A stretch of 64,000 nt of DNA, from NCBI GenBank assembly GCA_024809215.1, contig JANUBW010000003.1, positions 744,001 to 808,000 of the forward strand, given 5' to 3'. Numbering within the stretch: the first letter of the stretch is position 1; the number at the start of each line of letters is the position of its first letter. Below, piece after piece: positions 19,868-29,282 of this stretch. The notes below the pieces were generated by a model. It made no database searches and was not told where the DNA came from. It saw only the letters and a list, made by a program, of their open reading frames with translations. The translations under genes and the position numbers were made by a program. This DNA is from Niastella sp. OAS944. GTDB taxonomy: Bacteria > Bacteroidota > Bacteroidia > Chitinophagales > Chitinophagaceae.

Positions 19868-20010
19868 ACCTGTAAGGTGCATCATTTTCAGCCTGAACTT
19901 ATATTAGGTTCAATTGCATCCGCCTGCTGGCGGATCAGCTTTTAAGACCGACCTGTCAGGATCGCGTCAGCCTAATATTCTTTCAGAACCCAAAGGCGAA
20001 CCTTACAGGT
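19868..20010. repeat. Nested inverted repeats in a 237-base intergenic region
   Basis: Outer arms ACCTGTAAGGT (19868-19878) and ACCTTACAGGT (20000-20010) are perfect complements. Inside lie ATATTAGG / CCTAATAT (19901-19908, 19971-19978) and ATCCGCC / GGCGGAT (19918-19924, 19929-19935, loop TGCT). The left part shares 21 identical bases with 29204-29224. The region sits just upstream of the M16 peptidase pair. Confidence 0.7.
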
Positions 20011-20040
20011 TTTACTTCCCAATAAAAGCAATTACGGCAT

Positions 20041-21279
20041 ATGATACAATTTGAAAAATTCACGCTTTCGAATGGATTACGGGTTATAGTACATGAAGAT
20101 CACTCAACGCCAATGGCGGTATTAAATGTGATGTACGATGTAGGCGCCAAAGACGAAGATCCCAATAAAACAGGTTTTGCCCATTTGTTCGAACACCTGA
20201 TGTTTGGTGGTTCGGTTAATATTGAAGATTTTGAAACGCCCCTGCAAATGGCGGGCGGCGAAAACAATGCCTACACAAGCAACGATGTAACCAACTATTA
20301 TATTCAGCTGCCGGCCGAAAACCTGGAAACAGCGTTTTGGTTAGAGAGCGACCGCATGCTATCGCTGGGCTTTAGCGAAAAAAGCCTCGACGTGCAGCGT
20401 AAAGTGGTTATTGAAGAATTTAAGGAGCATTACATAAACAAACCCTACGGTGATGTATGGTTTAAGTTGCGCGAAATGGCTTACAAACAACATCCCTATC
20501 GCTGGATGACCATAGGCAAAGAACTTTCGCATATTGAAAATGCCACCTTGCAGGATGTAAAGAATTTCTTCTTTAAACATTACCGCCCGGTAAATGCTAT
20601 ATTGGTTGTAGCAGGCCATGTAAAGGCCGACCAGGTGCGCCAACTGGCCGAAAAATGGTTTGGCGATATTGAAATGGGAGATAAATACAATCGCCAAATA
20701 CCTGATGAACCTGTGCAAAACGAAGCCCGCGAAATGGAGGTTAAAGCCAACGTTCCGCTCGATGCTATTTATAAGGTATGGCATATGGATAACCGTCTCG
20801 ATCATGGGTATTATGTAGCCGACCTGATTACCGAGGTGTTGGGTGGCGGTGGTTCATCGCGCCTATACCAAAAACTGGTAAAAGAAAAGCAGTTGTTCAG
20901 CCAAATAGAGTGTTACCATTTTGGAACGGTGGACAAAGGCCTGCTGGCCATTGAAGGCAAATTGATAAAAGGCGTAAAAATGGAAGACGCTGAAAAGGCC
21001 ATCAATGAAGAAATTGAAAAACTGAAACAGCATGGCATCAGCGAAAAAGAGCTTACCAAAATAAAGAACAAAACCGAGGCTACGCTTGCCTTTGAAGATA
21101 TGAGCGTGCTCACCCGCGCCAACAACCTGGCGTTTTATGAATTACTGGGCGATGCTTCACTGTTCAACAGCGACCGCGATAAATACTTCTCCGTAACCGG
21201 CGACGATATTTTGAAGTACAGCCAAAAGATTTTCAATACAAATAATTGTTCTACACTGAAGTATTATAGTGAGAACTAA
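20041..21279 (+). CDS. M16 zinc metallopeptidase, catalytic subunit
   Basis: A 412-residue pitrilysin-family peptidase. The inverted zinc motif HLFEH is at about residues 48-52 with the third-ligand Glu in VVIEEFKEH at about 125-129, the normal spacing. No signal peptide, so it is cytoplasmic. The next gene, 31 bases downstream, encodes an M16 protein without the zinc motif; such pairs form heterodimers in which the second subunit supplies the R/Y motif that shapes the substrate chamber. The substrate is probably unfolded peptides. Confidence 0.92.
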   Translation: MIQFEKFTLSNGLRVIVHEDHSTPMAVLNVMYDVGAKDEDPNKTGFAHLFEHLMFGGSVNIEDFETPLQMAGGENNAYTSNDVTNYYIQLPAENLETAFWLESDRMLSLGFSEKSLDVQRKVVIEEFKEHYINKPYGDVWFKLREMAYKQHPYRWMTIGKELSHIENATLQDVKNFFFKHYRPVNAILVVAGHVKADQVRQLAEKWFGDIEMGDKYNRQIPDEPVQNEAREMEVKANVPLDAIYKVWHMDNRLDHGYYVADLITEVLGGGGSSRLYQKLVKEKQLFSQIECYHFGTVDKGLLAIEGKLIKGVKMEDAEKAINEEIEKLKQHGISEKELTKIKNKTEATLAFEDMSVLTRANNLAFYELLGDASLFNSDRDKYFSVTGDDILKYSQKIFNTNNCSTLKYYSEN

Positions 21280-21310
21280 TTGACGAATAAACGACGACTA
21301 AAAAGAAGAT

Positions 21311-22603
21311 ATGCCTAACAGAAATATTGCTCCTCCAATTATAGACCCGGTTGCTTTTGATATAAAATTACCGGCTTATAAAAAATATACGCTCAGTAAC
21401 GGTGTTGAAGTATATGCAATTGATATGGGTACCGAAGATACCTTAATGGTGAACTGGGTATTTTCGGCCGGTAACTGGTTCGAAACTAAAAAGGCGGTAG
21501 CCGCTGCTACCAATTTTTTATTGAAGAACGGCACCAGCAAACGCAATGCTTTTGAAATAAACGAACATTTTGAATACCACGGCGCTTACCTCAACCGTGC
21601 CTGTTACAACGAAACGGCCGACATAACCCTGCATACCTTAGGCAAACACGTTAACGAGTTGCTGCCTGTAGTGGCCGAACTGGTACAGGATGCCGTTTTT
21701 CCACAGGAAGAGCTGAATATCTATGTGCAAAACGCACAGCAACGGTTAAAGGTAAACCTGCAGAAAGGCGAATTTGTTGCCGGCCGGTTAATAGATGCCT
21801 ATTTGTTTGGTGAAGATCACCCATACGGAAAGTACACCAACCTGGAAGATTATACGGGCGTTACCCGTGAAGACGTGGTTTCGTTTTACAATAATTACTA
21901 CAAAGAGGGACGTTGTGTTATATTTTTAGCTGGTAAACTGCCTGCCGGAATTATTGATTCGCTGGAAACGCATTTTGGCAAGTTGCCATTAAAACCGCGT
22001 ACCGGTTTAGGCGGTGCCGAGGCAATACAACATCCTGTGTTACCCGCAAAGGAGAAAAAGTATCACATAGTAAATGATGCCGATGGTGTGCAGTCGGCCA
22101 TTCGCATTGCGCGGCCTTTCCCCAACCGCAACCACCCCGACTTTCAAAAAGTGCAGGTATTGAACAACGTGCTGGGTGGATTTTTCGGTTCGCGGTTAAT
22201 GGGTAATATTCGTGAGGAGAAAGGTTATACCTATGGCATTTACAGCTATTTAATGAACTTTACGGCGACCAGTGGCTGGATGGTGAGCACCGAAGCGGGG
22301 CGCGATGTGACAGCAGAAACCGTAAAGGAGGTATATTATGAAATGGAGCAGTTGCGCGAAGAGGTGATAGACGATGAAGAGATGATGATGACGCGCAATT
22401 CAATGATAGGCACCATTCTGGGCGATCTGGATGGGCCCTTTCAGGTAATTGGCCGTTGGAAGAGTATGATCCTGAACAATGTGGATGAAGATTATTTCAA
22501 TCGAAGCGTTCAGATCATAAAGACCATAACTGCCAAAGAGCTGCAGGAACTGGCGAAGAAGTATTTGGATCCTGCGGAGTTTTATGAGTTGGTGGTTATT
22601 TAA
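21311..22603 (+). CDS. M16 peptidase-like protein, non-catalytic subunit
   Basis: A 430-residue M16 homolog. Where the partner has HxxEH this protein has NFLLKNGTSKRN, so it cannot bind catalytic zinc. The C-terminal half keeps the R/Y signature (FGSRLMGNIREEKGYTYG). This is the typical partner of the catalytic M16 subunit encoded just upstream. A tandem heptamer tract starts 4 bases after its stop codon. Confidence 0.9.
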   Translation: MPNRNIAPPIIDPVAFDIKLPAYKKYTLSNGVEVYAIDMGTEDTLMVNWVFSAGNWFETKKAVAAATNFLLKNGTSKRNAFEINEHFEYHGAYLNRACYNETADITLHTLGKHVNELLPVVAELVQDAVFPQEELNIYVQNAQQRLKVNLQKGEFVAGRLIDAYLFGEDHPYGKYTNLEDYTGVTREDVVSFYNNYYKEGRCVIFLAGKLPAGIIDSLETHFGKLPLKPRTGLGGAEAIQHPVLPAKEKKYHIVNDADGVQSAIRIARPFPNRNHPDFQKVQVLNNVLGGFFGSRLMGNIREEKGYTYGIYSYLMNFTATSGWMVSTEAGRDVTAETVKEVYYEMEQLREEVIDDEEMMMTRNSMIGTILGDLDGPFQVIGRWKSMILNNVDEDYFNRSVQIIKTITAKELQELAKKYLDPAEFYELVVI

Positions 22604-22606
22604 GGT

Positions 22607-22655
22607 AGTGAAACGTGAATCGGCAATCGGCAAACGTGAAACGTGAAACGGCAAA
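22607..22655. repeat. Heptamer tract, left arm of an inverted pair
   Basis: Seven in-phase 7-bp units, variants of CGTGAAA and CGGCAAA, begin 4 bases after a stop codon. On the other strand the units read TTTCACG and TTTGCCG. Confidence 0.85.
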
Positions 22656-22752
22656 CGATCGCTCTATTTCAAGGCTCGCGTTTTGTCGGTGATCGGCTAA
22701 AAAAATTTGGGCGGCGCAAGTTCATGAGCGAACCTGGGAAATTAGCGAGCCC

Positions 22753-22780
22753 TTTCACGTTTCACGTTTGCCGTTTCACG
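22753..22780. repeat. Heptamer tract, right arm of the inverted pair
   Basis: Four in-phase units (TTTCACG three times, TTTGCCG once) are inverted relative to 22607-22655, with 97 bases between. GGCTCGC (22673-22679) and GCGAGCC (22745-22751) also pair, so the region can form one long hairpin. Confidence 0.85.
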
Positions 22781-22858
22781 ATAAAGCCTGCTCTTCACCT
22801 GACTGCTTGTTACATTTACAATTCTCACCGACATATGTATAACTAAACCACTAATACT

Positions 22859-23206
22859 ATGAATTTCATCATGCGTATCGTCGTAACCTCCATCGTTGCA
22901 TTTGGATTATCCTATATTTTAAGCGGGGTGCGAATAGATGCGTTCACAACGGCAATAGTGCTGGCTCTTGTGCTGGCAGTGTTAAACGCCATTGTAAAAC
23001 CCATCCTGATCTTAATTACGTTGCCCATTACCCTGGTAACATTAGGGCTTTTTTTATTTGTGATCAACGCCGTTATCATTTTGCTGGCCGATAAAATGCT
23101 GAAAGGATTTCAGGTGAACGGGTTTTGGTGGGCGCTTTTGTTCAGCCTGCTGTTGTCGATTGTTACGTCGGTATTATATAAAGAAAAAACCAGCGAAAAA
23201 GAATAG
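22859..23206 (+). CDS. Small four-helix membrane protein (phage holin family 4 type)
   Basis: A 115-residue protein made almost entirely of four hydrophobic helices (about 5-20, 27-50, 55-80 and 90-107), with NAIVKPILILITLPITLVTLG between helices 2 and 3, a pattern typical of the widespread chromosomal family named after mycobacterial four-TM holins (PF04020). Despite the name no phage genes are nearby, and the family is usual in bacterial chromosomes with unknown function. It is preceded by the inverted heptamer pair. A near-consensus box (TACATTTA, 22811-22818) lies 40 bases upstream. Confidence 0.82.
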   Translation: MNFIMRIVVTSIVAFGLSYILSGVRIDAFTTAIVLALVLAVLNAIVKPILILITLPITLVTLGLFLFVINAVIILLADKMLKGFQVNGFWWALLFSLLLSIVTSVLYKEKTSEKE

Positions 23207-23272
23207 CCGCCACCCGCTATGGATATTTGATTTGCCCTAACTTCATGGTATATTATTTTATTACCATACTGT

Positions 23273-25285
23273 ATGCACTTCGATAGCAAAGATTTGACGA
23301 CTGAGCAACTGGTTCATTTTTATAAGAGCCTGTTATTACCCCGGATGATCGAAGAGAAGATGTTGGTTTTGTTGCGGCAGGGAAAGATCTCCAAGTGGTT
23401 TAGTGGCATTGGTCAGGAAGCAATAGCAGTGGGTGTTACCCAGGCGCTGGAAGAAGATGAGTGGATACTGCCCCTGCACCGTAATCTGGGTGTATTTACA
23501 AGCCGGCATATGCCCTTGCATAAATTGCTGATGCAATGGCAGGGAAACCAGAGCGGTTACAGCAAAGGACGTGAGCGCAGCTTTCACTTTGGAAATGCGC
23601 AACATCATATTTGTGGAATGATATCGCACCTGGGGCCGCAGTTAGGCATTGCAGATGGAATAGCGCTGGCGCATAAACTAAAGAAAGAAAATAAGGTAGT
23701 GGTGGTATTTACCGGCGAGGGTGGCACCAGTGAAGGCGATTTTCACGAAGCGGTGAATGTAGCTGCCGTGTGGGACCTGCCAGTGATCTTTGTAATAGAA
23801 AATAACGGCTACGCACTTAGCACGCCGGTGAATGAGCAATACCGTTGCGAGGCGCTGGTTGAAAAAGCCCGCGGTTATGGAATTGATGGAGTGAAGATCG
23901 ATGGAAATAATATCCTCGGTGTTTATGATACCATAAAAGGCGTAAAAAAATATTGCACCGAATACCAGCGGCCTTACCTGGTTGAGTGCGCCACCTTCCG
24001 CATGCGCGGCCACGAAGAGGCCAGCGGTACAAAATACGTTCCTCCCTATTTGTTTGAAGTGTGGGAAATGAAAGATCCCATAAAGAATTTTGAACAGTTC
24101 CTGATGTCGAAGCATGTACTCAACAAAGAGTTAATAGATGCTATACACCAGGACCTGAAAGATTATATTGATGTAGAATGCAGTATTGGCTTTAATGCAA
24201 AGCCAATGCATGTAGATACCGAACGCGAACTGCAGGAGGTATATGCTGAGAAGAAGGAGCCCGAAGTACGAAGCTCGTCAATTTATTTTTCACACCCGCC
24301 GGTGCAGCAGTCTGATGAAGTTTCACATCACCGATTTATTGATGCTATTAAGGAAGGGCTGAAGCAAAGCATGCAGCAGCACGATAACCTTATATTGATG
24401 GGGCAGGATATTGCAGAATATGGCGGTGTATTTAAAATAACCGAAGGTTTTGTAGAAGAGTTTGGCAAGGAGCGGGTGCGTAACACGCCGTTGTGTGAAA
24501 GTGCTATTCTGGGCGCTTCATTAGGGTTGAGCTTGCAGGGTTACCGCAGCATGATAGAAATGCAGTTTGCCGATTTTGTGACCATGGGTTTTACGCAAAT
24601 TGTGAATAACCTGGCCAAAATACATTACCGCTGGGGGCAAAGTGCCAATGTGGTTATTCGCATGCCATGCGGCGCGGGTGTTGGGGCCGGTCCCTTCCAC
24701 TCCCAAACCAACGAAGCCTGGTTTGTGCATACGCCGGGGTTAAAAGTGGTGTACCCATCAACACCTGCCGATGCAAAAGGGCTTTTGATAGCAGCCATCA
24801 ATGATCCCAATCCGGTTTTATATTTTGAGCATAAGGCCTTATACCGCAGCGTTAGTGGCGACGTACCAACGGAGTATTATGAAACCGAAATTGGGAAAGC
24901 GCGACATGTGCGCAGTGGTGAAGATATAAGCATTATAACCTACGGACAGGGAGTAATTTGGGCAGAAGACTACGCGGCTGCGCATCCGGAGATCTCCATC
25001 GATATACTTGACCTGCGCACCTTGGCGCCACTAGACTACGATGCCATTAAAGCTGCAGTTGAAAGAACCGGCCGGGTGCTGGTGCTGCACGAGGATACTT
25101 TAATTGGTGGAATTGGTGGTGAAATAGCGGCCTGGATAGGGGAGCATTGTTTTCAGAACCTCGATGCGCCGGTACTGCGATGCGCCTCATTAGATACGCC
25201 GGTACCCTTTAACCAGGAGCTGGAAAATAACTTTCTGGCAAAAAGCAGGTTGGGCGAAACGGTGGTGAAGTTGCTAAGGTATTAG
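23273..25285 (+). CDS. Fused E1 alpha/beta 2-oxoacid dehydrogenase component
   Basis: A 670-residue protein joining an E1-alpha domain (about 1-320) and an E1-beta domain (about 345-670). The alpha half binds thiamine diphosphate: GEGGTSEGDFHEAVN (about 148-162) is the GDG...N cofactor motif with Glu replacing the first Asp. The beta half has MGQDIAEYGGVFKITEG and PCGAGVGAGPFHSQ, typical of branched-chain and pyruvate-type E1-beta. The enzyme decarboxylates a 2-oxoacid and passes the acyl group to an E2 lipoyl protein; no E2 or E3 gene is nearby. The exact substrate, branched-chain or other, cannot be told from sequence alone. Confidence 0.88.
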   Translation: MHFDSKDLTTEQLVHFYKSLLLPRMIEEKMLVLLRQGKISKWFSGIGQEAIAVGVTQALEEDEWILPLHRNLGVFTSRHMPLHKLLMQWQGNQSGYSKGRERSFHFGNAQHHICGMISHLGPQLGIADGIALAHKLKKENKVVVVFTGEGGTSEGDFHEAVNVAAVWDLPVIFVIENNGYALSTPVNEQYRCEALVEKARGYGIDGVKIDGNNILGVYDTIKGVKKYCTEYQRPYLVECATFRMRGHEEASGTKYVPPYLFEVWEMKDPIKNFEQFLMSKHVLNKELIDAIHQDLKDYIDVECSIGFNAKPMHVDTERELQEVYAEKKEPEVRSSSIYFSHPPVQQSDEVSHHRFIDAIKEGLKQSMQQHDNLILMGQDIAEYGGVFKITEGFVEEFGKERVRNTPLCESAILGASLGLSLQGYRSMIEMQFADFVTMGFTQIVNNLAKIHYRWGQSANVVIRMPCGAGVGAGPFHSQTNEAWFVHTPGLKVVYPSTPADAKGLLIAAINDPNPVLYFEHKALYRSVSGDVPTEYYETEIGKARHVRSGEDISIITYGQGVIWAEDYAAAHPEISIDILDLRTLAPLDYDAIKAAVERTGRVLVLHEDTLIGGIGGEIAAWIGEHCFQNLDAPVLRCASLDTPVPFNQELENNFLAKSRLGETVVKLLRY

Positions 25286-25381
25286 AGTCAATGGTCTTGA
25301 ATACAATTAATTATCAATAGTATGTAATTGCGGTGCTTTCACTTTTCAAATTGATTTTATATCTTTATAAAAGTAAGAGCA

Positions 25382-25915
25382 TTGAGAAGTTCTGTAAGAA
25401 TATTACCGCATTATACATACGAGGATTGGATTCTGTGGGAAGGGAAATGGGAATTGATTGATGGGATAGCTTGGGCAATGCATCCGCTTCCCGGGCCTGA
25501 TCATCAAAGAATTGCCAGTAATTTAACTGCGGCGTTTGGTGTGTTAATTGAAAGCTATAAAGTATATGGAGGGTATCTGCCAATAGATTACCTGGTAACT
25601 GATGATATAATCTTACAACCTGATTTGTTGATTGTAGATGGTGAAATAACAAAAGAGGTCCTTGATTTTGCACCTGTTCTGGTTGCAGAGGTATTAACTC
25701 CGAAAACAGAGCTAAAAGATCGTTATACAAAATATTGTATTTACGAAAAGCAGGGGATTCGATATTATATAGTAATTGCACCCGATAAAGTTGAGGCAGA
25801 GGTATATGAGTTACTGGGTGGTGAGTATCATTTAAAACAATCTGGCAAAGACATTGTGCACGAATTTTTCTTTCCTGAATGTACAGCCCGCGTAGATTTT
25901 AAAGAGATATGGTAG
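25382..25915 (+). CDS. Uma2 family PD-(D/E)XK nuclease-fold protein
   Basis: A 177-residue protein. Uma2 features in order: TYEDWILWEGKWELIDG, HQRIASNLTAA, then LQPDLLIVDGE and LVAEVLTPKTELKDRYTKYCIYEKQGI, in which the Asp, Glu and Lys of a PD-(D/E)XK core are recognisable. No ATG is available upstream; TTG 25382 is chosen because the family motif starts 13 residues later, and a near-consensus box (TATCTTTA, 25360-25367) lies 14 bases before it. The family is abundant in cyanobacteria and Bacteroidota, often in mobile settings, with no settled function. The surrounding DNA is more A+T-rich than the upstream gene, a possible sign of transfer. Confidence 0.85.
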   Translation: MRSSVRILPHYTYEDWILWEGKWELIDGIAWAMHPLPGPDHQRIASNLTAAFGVLIESYKVYGGYLPIDYLVTDDIILQPDLLIVDGEITKEVLDFAPVLVAEVLTPKTELKDRYTKYCIYEKQGIRYYIVIAPDKVEAEVYELLGGEYHLKQSGKDIVHEFFFPECTARVDFKEIW

Positions 25916-26002
25916 GTTTTGAAAGCGCTGATGAAATAACATAGAAGAAGAAAAAGATCACACCTCAATCCCCCTGTAGAAAACAATAACCTTGGAACTA
26001 AT

Positions 26003-28081
26003 ATGCGCCAACTTCTTTTTCTGATCCTTGTAGTGTTTGGTAGTAACGTGCTGTATGCACAATCGCTTCAAAAACCGGTGACCGATGCCTACCTCGTGAG
26101 CCGCATGGTGGAGAAATTCCACATTCAACCCCGCCCGTTAGATGATGAACGATCTGCTGCTATTTTTCGCGAACTGATGACCTCGCTCGACGAAGAACGC
26201 ATTTTCTTTACACAGGATGATGTGAAGAAGTTGGAAGCCTACCGCCTGCAACTCGATGATGAAATAAAAGGCCGCAAATCGAACTTCCTTCAATTATTGG
26301 TTACCACCTACAAGCAGCGGCTGCAACAGGCAGATACCATGCTTGATAACGTAAGCAAAACGCCTTTCAACTTTTCGCTAAAAGAAAAGTATACGGTAGT
26401 GGAAGATACCACTTACCCTGCCAACGTTACTGCCATGCGCACCAAAATGTACAAGCTGGTAAAGTATACGGTATTGTATGGAATAACAGAATATGCGAAT
26501 CTTATTATTCCTGGTAAGCTGCCTTCGAAAAAAATTATCGATAGCCTTGAACCATCGTTGCGCAGAAAGGCCAATATAACACTGAAGCGATCAGTGAAAC
26601 GAATTTTGCAAAGTCCGCAAGGATTGGAGTTTATCATTGGCAATATGTATTGCAGTGCGTTGGCTAAAACATACGACCCTCATACGACGTATTTTTCATT
26701 AGATGCCAAAGAGAATTTCGAAAGCCAGCTGGGAAAGAAGCCACTTGAGTATGGCGTTACTTTCACTGAAGATAATGATGGACATGCGCAAATAGATTAC
26801 CTGAAGCCTGGTAGTACCGCTTACAAAAGCGGCCGGTTGAATCAGGGCGATAAAATACAAAGCATACAATGGGAAAAGAAAGAACCTATTGATGTGGCCG
26901 ATGCCGAAGTAAAAGAAGTGGAGCAGGTGCTTGCTTCATCGGGTGGAAATAGTGTTAATATCACCGTGAAAAAAGCCGATGGCACCACACGCCAGGTTAC
27001 ATTACAAAAAGAGCGGTTAGAGAAAGAAGCGGATGAAGAGGAAGAAGAAAAAGTAAAGAGCTACATTTTGCAGGGCGACCGAAAAATAGGTTTTATCTCA
27101 CTGCCTGCGTTTTATTCTGATTGGGAAGGTACAAAAGGCATAAATGGTTGTGCAAATGATGTGGCCAAAGAAATAGTTAAACTAAAGAAAGAAAACATAG
27201 AAGGCCTGATGATAGATCTGCGCTATAATGGCGGCGGCTCGTTACAGGAAGCTATTGAGTTATCGGGGATATTTATTGATGGCGGTCCGGTGGCGCAATT
27301 AAAGACCCGCGAGCCCAAGGCTGCCACTTTAAAAGATATGGTGCGTGGTACTATTTATGACGGCCCATTGTTGATGCTGGTAAATGGGTTCAGTGCATCG
27401 GCATCGGAATTGGTGGCGGCTGTTATGCAGGATTATAATCGTGCATTGATAGTTGGATCGCCAACCTATGGCAAAGCGACATCGCAGATAGTATTGCCGA
27501 TTGATACAACTATTAACCTGGAAAATTATAATGGTAAAAAAGATGCGTCCAGTTACATAAAGCTCACAACTTCAAAACTGTTTCGTATAAATGGCACAAC
27601 AGCGCAGGCTAATGGTGTTAAGCCCGATGTATTGTTACCCGATTTAACCGATGCCTCGTCAGAAAGAGAGGTGAATGAAAAATATGCATTGCCGGCCTCA
27701 ACGATCGATGCTAATAAATACTATAAGCCACTTGCGCCATTGCCAGTGGCTGCGGCAGATGGCATTGCAAAGAAGGAAATGGAAACATCGGCTTACTTTA
27801 AGTATGTGCAACAATTTATTGATTATACAAAGGCCGGGCGTGTAAAGAAAGATATTTCCCTGTTTATTGAAGACTATTGGAATTATAGGAAATATAAGGA
27901 TGAACAGGCTGGTGCAATTAAAAAGCCAAAAGAGGAGAAGGCTATCTACACAGTGGTGAAGCCTGCGGGCCAGAAACAAAAACAACAGGATAGTGAGTTA
28001 GATGCAGAATGGAAAGACGATCTGTTGAATGATGCATACGTAAAGGTCGCCTATCGCGTAATGGCCGCTATGAAACAGTAA
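26003..28081 (+). CDS. S41 carboxy-terminal processing protease
   Basis: A 692-residue periplasmic protease. Signal peptide MRQLLFLILVVFGSNVLYA; a long N-terminal tail-specific-protease domain (about 25-220); PDZ about 230-330 (DGHAQIDYLKPGSTAYKSGRLNQGD); S41 catalytic domain about 345-560 with Ser in NGFSASASELVAA and Lys in GSPTYGKATSQ, the Ser-Lys dyad. A charged C-terminal region (GAIKKPKEEKAIY) completes it, as in Prc/Tsp-type proteins. The family trims or degrades periplasmic proteins with exposed C-termini. It is followed 32 bases later by a LIC11966-type protein gene and may share its transcript. Confidence 0.92.
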   Translation: MRQLLFLILVVFGSNVLYAQSLQKPVTDAYLVSRMVEKFHIQPRPLDDERSAAIFRELMTSLDEERIFFTQDDVKKLEAYRLQLDDEIKGRKSNFLQLLVTTYKQRLQQADTMLDNVSKTPFNFSLKEKYTVVEDTTYPANVTAMRTKMYKLVKYTVLYGITEYANLIIPGKLPSKKIIDSLEPSLRRKANITLKRSVKRILQSPQGLEFIIGNMYCSALAKTYDPHTTYFSLDAKENFESQLGKKPLEYGVTFTEDNDGHAQIDYLKPGSTAYKSGRLNQGDKIQSIQWEKKEPIDVADAEVKEVEQVLASSGGNSVNITVKKADGTTRQVTLQKERLEKEADEEEEEKVKSYILQGDRKIGFISLPAFYSDWEGTKGINGCANDVAKEIVKLKKENIEGLMIDLRYNGGGSLQEAIELSGIFIDGGPVAQLKTREPKAATLKDMVRGTIYDGPLLMLVNGFSASASELVAAVMQDYNRALIVGSPTYGKATSQIVLPIDTTINLENYNGKKDASSYIKLTTSKLFRINGTTAQANGVKPDVLLPDLTDASSEREVNEKYALPASTIDANKYYKPLAPLPVAAADGIAKKEMETSAYFKYVQQFIDYTKAGRVKKDISLFIEDYWNYRKYKDEQAGAIKKPKEEKAIYTVVKPAGQKQKQQDSELDAEWKDDLLNDAYVKVAYRVMAAMKQ

Positions 28082-28113
28082 CCTAAAACCCTTAATACAG
28101 CCAAACATTCGCT

Positions 28114-29166
28114 ATGAAAAAAAAGAAATGGAACCTGTTGTTCCTGATCATTGCCCTTGTAACTATTAGTATTTCCTCAAACGCACAAGCCATTGAAAAC
28201 CCTGGTGAGTATATGACAGCCATATTTAAGGCTCGTACCGATATGGACCAGAAGTATATGCAATACCTGAGCGCAGCAGCGCACGGACGCAAGGCGCGCA
28301 AAGTAGAAAAGCTGCGCGCCGAGGTGCTGGAAAGCATTAACCAAAGCAAATACAAAACAACCGACCTGCCAAAGTATAAAGGCGATAACAGCTTACGCCA
28401 GGGCTCAATAGATTACATTACTCTTGTGTACCGCGTATTTAACGAAGACTACAAAAAGATCGTTGATATGGAAGAGGTAGCTGAGCAATCGTTCGATGCT
28501 ATGTCGGCCTATTTTCTGTTACAGGAAAAAATAGACGAAAAGCTTAACGAAGCAAATAATAAAGTACAAGTGGCATCAAAAGAGTTTGCTGCCAAGTATA
28601 ATGTGCGCATCGATGAAACACAAAGCGCCCTGGGCTCTAAATTGGAAACGGCAGGTAAGTTGAATGATTATACAAATTCGCTGTTCCTTATTTTCTTTAA
28701 ATGCAATTGGATGGATAAGGAAATGGTAGAGGCCATGAACAATAAAAAGGTCAATGATGTAGAGCAAAGCCGCAGTTCGTTATTGAAATTTGCCAATGAA
28801 GGCTTTCAGGGTATTGATACCTTGAAAACTTTTAATGGCGATCCTTCTCTTGCCAATGCATGCCGCGAAGTGTTGAAGTATTATAAAAAGGTAGCTGAAA
28901 CAGATGTTCCCAAGCTTACTGATTTTTACTTGAAGGAAGAGAACTTCAATAAAACGAAGAAGGCCTTCGAAGCCAAATCGGCCAGCAGCCGTACGAAAGA
29001 AGATGTTGATGCATACAACAAAGCGGTGAAGGAGTACAACGAAAGCATCAACGTATTCAATCAAACAAATAACACCATGAATAAAGAGCGCACCCAGCAA
29101 ATGAATACCTGGGAGGCAGCGCAGAAGAAATTTCAGGATACGCATATGCCGTATTATAAGGGGTAG
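28114..29166 (+). CDS. LIC11966-family surface protein
   Basis: A 350-residue protein with a signal peptide (MKKKKWNLLFLIIALVTISISSNA). The opening of the mature part (MQYLSAAAHGRKARKVEKLR, then VYRVFNEDYKKIVDMEEVAEQSFDAM) matches a helical family shared by Bacteroidota and Leptospira under the name LIC11966 surface protein. The rest is largely helical with several Lys/Glu-rich segments and no catalytic motif. Function unknown; cell-surface location rests on the signal peptide and family name. An AAGTARG heptamer tract begins directly after the stop codon and a terminator hairpin follows. Confidence 0.75.
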   Translation: MKKKKWNLLFLIIALVTISISSNAQAIENPGEYMTAIFKARTDMDQKYMQYLSAAAHGRKARKVEKLRAEVLESINQSKYKTTDLPKYKGDNSLRQGSIDYITLVYRVFNEDYKKIVDMEEVAEQSFDAMSAYFLLQEKIDEKLNEANNKVQVASKEFAAKYNVRIDETQSALGSKLETAGKLNDYTNSLFLIFFKCNWMDKEMVEAMNNKKVNDVEQSRSSLLKFANEGFQGIDTLKTFNGDPSLANACREVLKYYKKVAETDVPKLTDFYLKEENFNKTKKAFEAKSASSRTKEDVDAYNKAVKEYNESINVFNQTNNTMNKERTQQMNTWEAAQKKFQDTHMPYYKG

Positions 29167-29208
29167 GTAGAAGAAGTAAGAAGTAGGAGGTAGGAAGTAA
29201 GAAGACCT
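29167..29208. repeat. Heptamer tract AAGTARG
   Basis: Six in-phase 7-bp units (AAGTAAG, AAGTAGG, AGGTAGG and variants) start at the base after the stop codon of the LIC11966 gene and run into a terminator hairpin. Confidence 0.8.
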
Positions 29209-29275
29209 GTAAGGTGCATCATTTGAGCTCGCTTAATTAGTGAGTTGAATGCACCTGACAGGTCTTGTTGTTTTT
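29202..29275 (+). terminator. Terminator-like hairpin with ACCTGTnAGGT arms
   Basis: Two 18-base arms, 29202-29219 and 29249-29266, pair with one mismatch around a 29-base loop; five T follow shortly after. The left arm shares 21 identical bases with 19867-19887, so this is a repeated element rather than a unique terminator. Confidence 0.65.
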
Positions 29276-29282
29276 AAGGTGG

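Noticed and set aside
22607-22780. CRISPR-like array
   Set aside because: Units are 7 bp, contiguous and without unique spacers, and no cas gene is present.
22859-23206. Prophage holin
   Set aside because: The family name is historical; no endolysin, structural or integrase gene is nearby.
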